Shown here piece after piece: positions 7,969 to 12,624 of a stretch of 12,624 nt of DNA. The stretch spans positions 1 to 12,624 of the forward strand of contig JAJRSN010000125.1 of NCBI GenBank assembly GCA_024278715.1. The letters are read 5' to 3'. The stretch comes from Calditrichota bacterium (lineage in GTDB: Bacteria > Calditrichota > Calditrichia > Calditrichales > Calditrichaceae). The notes below the pieces were generated by a model. It searched no databases, was not told the DNA's origin, and was given only the letters and a program-made list of their open reading frames with translations. How positions within the stretch are numbered: position 1 is the first letter of the stretch; each line of letters starts with the position of its first letter. Made by a program: the position numbers and the translations under genes.

Positions 7969-9906
7969 TTACTCTTTGTCCGTTTCTTTTTTGGGTTTAA
8001 TCTTTTTCTCTTTAATCAATCGTTCGTATTCCAAGGGATGGTGATGTTTCAGTTCTTCCAGTGAAATTTTGCCGTCCATCCAGGTCACGTTCATCGGATA
8101 ATGTTCCGGGTGATACATGACAAAAAACCAGTGCCAAACCAGAATTGCCAGAGACGCCAGCCAGGCTTCGTAGTAGTGAATAATTTCTGCCGCCTCAAAA
8201 AACCAGCTCGGCATAAATCGGGCAAAAAATTCCGGGAACCACAACATAAAACCCGAGGCGCCCATGATAATGATGCCCCAAATCAGCGCCAAATATTCGG
8301 CTTTTTCGCTATAATCAAAATGGTCGAATTTAGGACGTTCTTTTCCTAACCCGAGATAATACTTCATGTTCTGCCAAAAATGGATTAGATCCATTCTGTT
8401 GGGCATCATTGCCTTTAATTCCTGGCGACCCTTTGGCGAAAAAATGAAGAAACCGGTTTGTATCAGCGAGATTATAATCATCAGCACCGCCGCGCTGCGA
8501 TGCAGGGTGCTTCGGATAACCTCGTTCATTCCCAAAGCGTAAAGAGCCCTCACCCAGGCTGTATCGGGAAATTTTAAAGCAAAACCGGTAATCGCTAAAA
8601 TACTGAAGCTAATAAAAAGCAATATATGTTGATAAACCTCGAATGACTGAAATCTGGGTATCAGTTCGGCATATTTTTTTGAGCGCCGTTTTTCACGGAT
8701 ATGATAAACAACAATTATTAAATTATGGACGAGCATTCCGCCGATTACCAAAACAATCATCCATTGATAGAAAGTTTTCAAAAGATAAGCGGTGTAATTA
8801 CGATTTTTTAAACCGATGGGATGAACTTCAATTTGAGTAAAACTTTGAGTTACGTTTTCATGGCATTGTGAGCAGGTTTTGATCAGGTTTGACCGGTGGA
8901 TTGTCGATAGCGTATCGCTTTGATTACGGATGGCGTGAATTTCGTGACAGCTGGTACAGGTTGCCGCTCGCGGCGATCCTTTTAATACAGCCAGTCCGTG
9001 GTAGGTTCTGAAATACGATTCGAACCGTCGGTAGTCCAACCCGAAACGGGTCATTAAATTTTGCGAAGCATGGCAACTGGCACAAATTTGAGTGGCGCGC
9101 AATTCGGGATTCTTAAACGGTCCGCCGTTCGCAAATCCTTTTATTTCATGCTCTCCGTGGCAATCGGTGCAATTGGGCGCCTCATGATGCCCGCGCTGTA
9201 AAGATTTCCAGTGAACGCTTTGCTTATAGTGTTCTTTTTCGCTTGTGTGACACTGACCGCAGGTATTAGGAATATTCAACTCGTTCAATGAAGCGTCCGG
9301 ATCGATCGCCGGTTTAATATTGTGGCTGCCATGGCACGAAATACAGGTTGCAACATGCGCTTCCGGGTTTTTCTCGAATATTCTTCCGTGCACGCTTTTA
9401 GCATAAAGCGCTACAGGATTCATCCTCTTGTGTCCGAATTGGCGCATTACCTTTGTTTTGGAATGACAACTGGCGCATGTCTCCAGTAAATGCTTTCCGT
9501 AAACCTTAGAACTGGTATCGCTTACAGCCCGGATGTTGTGCGTCCCGTGACAATCGGAACAGGTCGCCGCAATTTCTATTCCCTCCTTTCTACCCAAACC
9601 GTGAATACTCTGATCGTACTCTGCGGCTATATCGTCATGGCAATCGCCGCATGTCGGTTCGCCCAAAGGAACGTCATCCGGATGATCTTCGGTTACGGGA
9701 TGGCACGAAACGCAATCCAAATCCTGGTGAATAGATTGCTCGAATGTTTTTAAATCAACAAACAACGAAACTTCGGTCGTATCATTGATCTGCCTGGTCA
9801 GTTCCGAGTCCGAATGGCATTCCATACAGGCTTCGTTATCCATCTGCGCAAATGCAAATCCGAAGACAATCAGAACAAGAAAAATTCTTTTAACAATCCA
9901 TTTCAT
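7969..9906 (-). CDS. Inner-membrane quinone-linked cytochrome: 11-haem c domain fused to cytochrome b domain
   Basis: The protein joins a periplasmic multihaem cytochrome c to a membrane cytochrome b, as in Geobacter CbcL. Counted from the ATG at 9906 (645 residues), the Sec signal is about 1-21. Eleven CXXCH sites start at Cys27, 65, 86, 116, 144, 188, 216, 246, 275, 317 and 345. After the first, they fall into five tandem diheme units; four share SxHG-like, TCxxCHGxHxI and a second CXXCH 28-29 residues on. The C-terminal part has five predicted TM helices near 379-401, 425-445, 467-490, 537-557 and 576-598, with His394, 426, 469, 577 and 592 as possible b-haem ligands. The last ~40 residues are charged and probably cytoplasmic. 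The likely role is menaquinol oxidation with electrons passed to periplasmic cytochromes, or the reverse. A TTG at 9918 extends the frame by four residues, but AGAGAGG almost touches it. This is the last gene of the operon, ten bases from the terminator. Confidence 0.9.
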   Translation of the reverse strand: MKWIVKRIFLVLIVFGFAFAQMDNEACMECHSDSELTRQINDTTEVSLFVDLKTFEQSIHQDLDCVSCHPVTEDHPDDVPLGEPTCGDCHDDIAAEYDQSIHGLGRKEGIEIAATCSDCHGTHNIRAVSDTSSKVYGKHLLETCASCHSKTKVMRQFGHKRMNPVALYAKSVHGRIFEKNPEAHVATCISCHGSHNIKPAIDPDASLNELNIPNTCGQCHTSEKEHYKQSVHWKSLQRGHHEAPNCTDCHGEHEIKGFANGGPFKNPELRATQICASCHASQNLMTRFGLDYRRFESYFRTYHGLAVLKGSPRAATCTSCHEIHAIRNQSDTLSTIHRSNLIKTCSQCHENVTQSFTQIEVHPIGLKNRNYTAYLLKTFYQWMIVLVIGGMLVHNLIIVVYHIREKRRSKKYAELIPRFQSFEVYQHILLFISFSILAITGFALKFPDTAWVRALYALGMNEVIRSTLHRSAAVLMIIISLIQTGFFIFSPKGRQELKAMMPNRMDLIHFWQNMKYYLGLGKERPKFDHFDYSEKAEYLALIWGIIIMGASGFMLWFPEFFARFMPSWFFEAAEIIHYYEAWLASLAILVWHWFFVMYHPEHYPMNVTWMDGKISLEELKHHHPLEYERLIKEKKIKPKKETDKE

Positions 9907-9934
9907 AAACAATTTCAACCCTCTCTATTTTAAT

Positions 9935-10342
9935 TTAGTCGTCTTTGCCTAAATGACAATCCGAACAAGACGGGGCTCGATAATTTAACACTTTGTGACA
10001 ATGATTACAAGTAAGATTGCCTTCATGGGCTACGACAAAAGCGGCGTGATTTTTTGGGTCGGAAAACCTCATCCATTCGGGAGGATGAGGATAACAAACC
10101 GGGGTTGTTTGTTCTGAATGACATTTGACGCAAAAACTGTCGTTTTCCCCTAAGTTGTTTCCATGGCACGAAATACAGGATACCGTTCCGATGGCAATCA
10201 CCTTGTTTGCGTGAAATTCCGGCGACGCTTTTTCTGTCCATCCGTGCGGATGACTTTTAGACTCTAACGGCGTTTGGAGCTTGGCGCAAGCTATTAACGC
10301 CAGCCCGGCTAAAAGGGTTAAATAATATCGCGGCGTGTTCAT
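9935..10342 (-). CDS. Tetrahaem cytochrome c lipoprotein
   Basis: This is a 135-residue exported cytochrome with a lipoprotein signal: the hydrophobic LTLLAGLALIAC places the lipobox LIAC at 16-19, with Cys19 as the lipidated residue. Ala20 follows, so there is no E. coli-type Asp+2 inner-membrane retention signal, which allows an outer-membrane location. Four CXXCH sites begin at Cys56, 71, 112 and 126. They form two copies of one diheme unit of about 55 residues. In each, a PH...W element (PHGW at 32-35; PHPPEW at 85-90) is followed by a lone His (H44; H99), then CXXCH and a second CXXCH 14-15 residues later. AAGGA lies nine bases before the ATG. The gene sits 41 bases after the 12-haem gene and 28 bases before the fused c/b gene. 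It probably hands electrons across or at the outer membrane together with the barrel. Which leaflet it faces is not visible. I cannot assign a named family beyond multihaem cytochrome c. Confidence 0.88.
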   Translation of the reverse strand: MNTPRYYLTLLAGLALIACAKLQTPLESKSHPHGWTEKASPEFHANKVIAIGTVSCISCHGNNLGENDSFCVKCHSEQTTPVCYPHPPEWMRFSDPKNHAAFVVAHEGNLTCNHCHKVLNYRAPSCSDCHLGKDD

Positions 10343-10383
10343 TCCACTTATTCCTTAACTTGTCTATTACGGATCTGCTTAAA

Positions 10384-11277
10384 TTATTGACCGTGGCAAG
10401 TTATGCAAACCACGTCGGCGTACGCGTCATTATGACAACTCATACAGGTATCAAAATCGATTTGCGCTTCGCGCGCATGTTCTCCGCCGTCGCCTTTAAT
10501 CCGATTGCTCCACAAAGGCAGAGAATGATTTTTAGGCATCACCCGTTCCCTCCGATGGCAATCCACACAAAAGGCAAATTCCTGATGACAGGTTAAACAA
10601 TTTTCTTTGTTCCCTTTTGCCGCTAATCCGTGAGTAAAACGATAATTTAAAGGATGTGTTTTGCGGTCAAGATTATCTCCTTCGTGGCAGTTTGTGCAAT
10701 AGCTGTTTTTATGACAATGGGAACAGCTATTTTCATCCTGTTGTTGAACTATGCCATGATCTTTTACCCAGTTCAAGCGGTGCGTTACGGGCGTGAAATT
10801 CATATTGGCTTCGTGGCAGGTCAGACATTGCGCTTTGTTTTCCCCATAATCCGCCGGATGACAGACATTGCAAATTTCCCTCGAAGGCAGATGAAATCCT
10901 TCCGCCGCGGCAGAGCTTTCCACCCCTTTATGGCACAACAGGCAATTCGTGCCTTCTTCATTCAAATGCATTTTATGGGGGAAACGGCTCTTAAAACCCT
11001 CCAACCGCTGCCCGATTCCCGATTCATCGGCGTTTGTGTGACAGGTAGCGCAAGGCGTTTCATCTTCATCGTGGCAGTTGTAGCAAGTCTGCATTTCAGG
11101 CGTTAAAACATCGGTTTGGCTTTCGCTTTCCATTGCCTTTTGGTGACAGTCCAAACAACCGATTTCCTGCTCCGCTACATGTAACCTGTGCGAAAAGATG
11201 ATTTGATCTTCCTGAGCCTGTAAAAATCTTGCCAAAATAAAAACCGAAGCAAATAAAAAGAACCAACGATTCATCAT
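10384..11277 (-). CDS. Periplasmic dodecahaem (12-haem) cytochrome c
   Basis: The 297-residue protein has a Sec signal (about 1-21, ending FLQA) and no lipobox, so a soluble periplasmic location is likely. Twelve CXXCH motifs begin at Cys41, 65, 76, 112, 136, 151, 185, 194, 227, 237, 278 and 291. The layout is modular. Two cytochrome c7-like trihaem modules each open with FxHxxH (FSHRLH at 28; FPHKMH at 99). Three diheme modules follow, each with a His exactly 11 residues before the first Cys (H174/C185, H216/C227, H267/C278) and an upstream H-x-L element (H166, H208, H251). Eleven His lie outside the CXXCH motifs, one short of full bis-His ligation. The start is ATGATG, with AAAAGG about ten bases upstream. 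The gene follows the barrel gene by 14 bases. It most likely carries electrons between the inner-membrane c/b protein and the outer membrane, like the dodecahaem ExtA of Geobacter, but orthology is not claimed. Confidence 0.9.
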   Translation of the reverse strand: MMNRWFFLFASVFILARFLQAQEDQIIFSHRLHVAEQEIGCLDCHQKAMESESQTDVLTPEMQTCYNCHDEDETPCATCHTNADESGIGQRLEGFKSRFPHKMHLNEEGTNCLLCHKGVESSAAAEGFHLPSREICNVCHPADYGENKAQCLTCHEANMNFTPVTHRLNWVKDHGIVQQQDENSCSHCHKNSYCTNCHEGDNLDRKTHPLNYRFTHGLAAKGNKENCLTCHQEFAFCVDCHRRERVMPKNHSLPLWSNRIKGDGGEHAREAQIDFDTCMSCHNDAYADVVCITCHGQ

Positions 11278-11291
11278 AATAATCGCCTTTT

Positions 11292-12512
11292 CTACAAAAC
11301 AAAACTAATGTGATTTAAAAGTCGCTGATCGGATTTAAAATCTGCGTTTTTCAGCCATTGATACTCAAGCCTGGTGTTCCAGCGTTTCGAAAACCGATAG
11401 GTTAAACCGAGAACATTAGTCAACTGATTTTCGTAATCGAACCGCTTTTCAAAACGATAGCGGGAAAAATCGACGCTTAAGGTAACAAACAGATTGCGCA
11501 TCAACGCGTAGCGATAATCCAGTACTACGCCTGATTGATTTCCCAAATCGCCGCTTTCGTAAAGCAATCCGACAGAACCGTTATTATCGCCCAAAGAGAC
11601 AATAAAGCGGTTTCCGTATCCTTCTTCCAACTGAACGCCCTGAACCGTTGCGGTAACGGTATATCTATCGCTTAACTGACAGGCAAAATTAAAGCCGCTC
11701 AGCAGATAACGTTTTATTCTGAAAATTTGAAAGTAGGAATTATTGTAAACCTGCGGATATTGCCGTTTAAAATAGGCGTTGATCAGAAATTTGGAACCCA
11801 GTTGATATCGTGCGGAAAGGTAAAAGCGGTGCAAACGGCGATTCAGCAAATCGTAATGGGATTGCAGGAGAACCGTCAAATTTCGGACGCTGTAATTGCT
11901 GAAATTTACGCCCGCCAACCGCCACTGCGCTTTGCCGTGGTAATTTTTTTGCAGATAGATCAGATGCCAGTTGGTATTCAACAGATTTTTAAATTTGATT
12001 CGAGCGCCAAAAACGGTTGCTTCATCCGGGTTATAAACTTTTGCCGCCCTGAACAGATGCGATTCTATCCCGCCATATAGCTGCCACTCCATCCATGAAA
12101 ACGGTCTGAGCAGCAGATTCAATCCGTCCAGACTCCCCAGTATTACGCCAGGATACAGAAACTGACGACCCAATTCAAAATCCAACAAATTGTTAAACAG
12201 CCGGCGTCCGGAAATCGAAAGTCGATAGGCTTTAAACCGCTTGATATCCCGCAGTTCGCTATCATTCAGATCAGTTAAGGTTCTGCCGGCAAAATGGAAG
12301 CGAAGCGCATCTATTCCGGGTGCGCCAACATCCAATCTCACAGTCTGATATAATCGTGTGTGTATTTTGGTATCTGTTGAACCCGATTCTTTTTGCGTAC
12401 TATAGAGATAAACCGAATTTCTGACAAATCCGTTTATCAAATTAGTTTGGGCAAATAATGTAAAACAGGGGAAAAGAATTGCCCATACTCCGAAAACGAT
12501 AAGCTTTTTCAT
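11292..12512 (-). CDS. Predicted outer-membrane beta-barrel (porin-like) of the cytochrome operon
   Basis: The 406-residue product starts with a Sec signal (about 1-21, ending TLFAQ). The rest is alternating polar/hydrophobic strands rich in Tyr, Phe, Arg and Asn with short turns and no long hydrophobic helix, for example WHLIYLQKNYHG, FYLSARYQLGSKFLINAYF, NLFVTLSVDFSRYRF and TRLEYQWLKNADF. It ends with the strand-like LLNHISFVL. This is the profile of an outer-membrane barrel; by eye the length suits roughly 16-20 strands. No CXXCH is present. Being directly upstream of two exported multihaem cytochromes, it may be the porin of a porin-cytochrome conduit. It is much shorter than MtrB-type barrels and nearer to ExtB, described as an 18-strand barrel in the Geobacter ext conduit. 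It could instead be a channel for a substrate or metal. The start is supported by AGGTGAG eight bases upstream. The preceding gene ends two bases before the ATG, which suggests translational coupling. Confidence 0.8.
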   Translation of the reverse strand: MKKLIVFGVWAILFPCFTLFAQTNLINGFVRNSVYLYSTQKESGSTDTKIHTRLYQTVRLDVGAPGIDALRFHFAGRTLTDLNDSELRDIKRFKAYRLSISGRRLFNNLLDFELGRQFLYPGVILGSLDGLNLLLRPFSWMEWQLYGGIESHLFRAAKVYNPDEATVFGARIKFKNLLNTNWHLIYLQKNYHGKAQWRLAGVNFSNYSVRNLTVLLQSHYDLLNRRLHRFYLSARYQLGSKFLINAYFKRQYPQVYNNSYFQIFRIKRYLLSGFNFACQLSDRYTVTATVQGVQLEEGYGNRFIVSLGDNNGSVGLLYESGDLGNQSGVVLDYRYALMRNLFVTLSVDFSRYRFEKRFDYENQLTNVLGLTYRFSKRWNTRLEYQWLKNADFKSDQRLLNHISFVL

Positions 12513-12514
12513 GG

Positions 12515-12624
12515 TTATTTCTCACCTGATCCTTTGAGTGAAAAGGGCTGGATTTTATTCGGCTGTCCATCGATGTTCATTACTTTACAAATACGGGTTC
12601 GTTCGCCTTCAATTCTGCCTCCAG
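12515..12624 (-). CDS. 3' end of unidentified gene, first visible member of the cytochrome operon
   Basis: Read on the minus strand, a frame is open from the window edge to a TAA at 12515-12517 and encodes 35 complete residues. They run from GGRIEGERTRICKVMNID through GQPNKIQPFSL to KGSGEK. The end is hydrophilic and basic, as in many real C-termini. The gene stops two bases before the barrel ATG and contains the barrel's ribosome binding site, so it is almost certainly cotranscribed. The tail holds no CXXCH and no sorting motif that I recognise. The product is unknown. Confidence 0.65.
   Translation of the reverse strand, partial: GGRIEGERTRICKVMNIDGQPNKIQPFSLKGSGEK
12521..12527 (-). promoter_or_regulatory. 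Ribosome binding site of the barrel gene inside the upstream gene
   Basis: The minus strand reads AGGTGAG, eight bases before the barrel ATG at 12512. It lies within the last codons of the upstream frame, whose TAA is at 12515-12517. This supports the chosen barrel start and suggests that ribosomes finishing the upstream gene restart on the barrel. Confidence 0.6.

Noticed and set aside
9916..9918. TTG start for the c/b cytochrome gene
   Set aside because: The AGAGAGG sequence almost touches the TTG, and the ATG four codons later gives a normal Sec signal. The TTG remains possible, with four extra residues.
2918..12080. Open frames of about 60-150 codons opposite the kinase, the cytochromes and the barrel
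   Set aside because: They lie entirely inside well-supported genes, show no family motifs, and in the cytochromes are simply the reverse reading of CXXCH-rich sequence.
9935..12512. Naming these genes mtrCAB or extABCD
   Set aside because: Haem counts (12 and 4), the small barrel and the gene order do not match any of these sets exactly. Similarity is in architecture only.

Overview
The window looks like a chromosomal stretch from an anaerobically respiring, Gram-negative bacterium of the Fibrobacterota-Chlorobiota-Bacteroidota (FCB) group, perhaps close to Calditrichota or Ignavibacteriota. The clues are a type IX secretion (T9SS) sorting tail of the NYPNPFNP type, a sensor kinase with a 14-blade periplasmic propeller like those of Bacteroidota hybrid systems, a futalosine-pathway menaquinone enzyme, an outer-membrane barrel gene and a run of multihaem cytochromes c. 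The lineage is inferred from gene style, not from a marker gene. I see no mobile elements, CRISPR arrays, tRNA or rRNA.

Left part (1-2589): the 3' end of a secreted Asp-box propeller protein with a T9SS tail (+ strand), convergent with a short-form epoxyqueuosine reductase, queG (- strand). Middle (2590-7091): a 1310-residue membrane hybrid histidine kinase (- strand) with two predicted seven-bladed periplasmic propellers, a triple-Tyr domain, one TM helix, PAS, HisKA, HATPase and a receiver domain, but no DNA-binding output. A 379-base divergent spacer separates it from mqnD (+), which makes 1,4-dihydroxy-6-naphthoate for menaquinone. A strong two-way terminator closes mqnD and the facing operon.

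Right part (7969-12624, all - strand, transcribed right to left): a tight operon of the 3' end of an unidentified gene, a 406-residue predicted outer-membrane barrel, a periplasmic 12-haem cytochrome, a tetrahaem cytochrome lipoprotein, and an inner-membrane protein fusing 11 c-type haem sites to a five-helix cytochrome b domain. Gaps are 2, 14, 41 and 28 bases.

The best reading of this operon is an electron conduit across the whole envelope. The fused c/b protein would exchange electrons with the menaquinone pool, as Geobacter CbcL does. The 12-haem protein would carry them through the periplasm, and the barrel plus lipoprotein would pass them across the outer membrane, in the manner of the porin-cytochrome and ext conduits of Geobacter. 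The three cytochromes hold 27 CXXCH sites, arranged in clear tandem modules. The direction of electron flow and the external partner cannot be read from the sequence.
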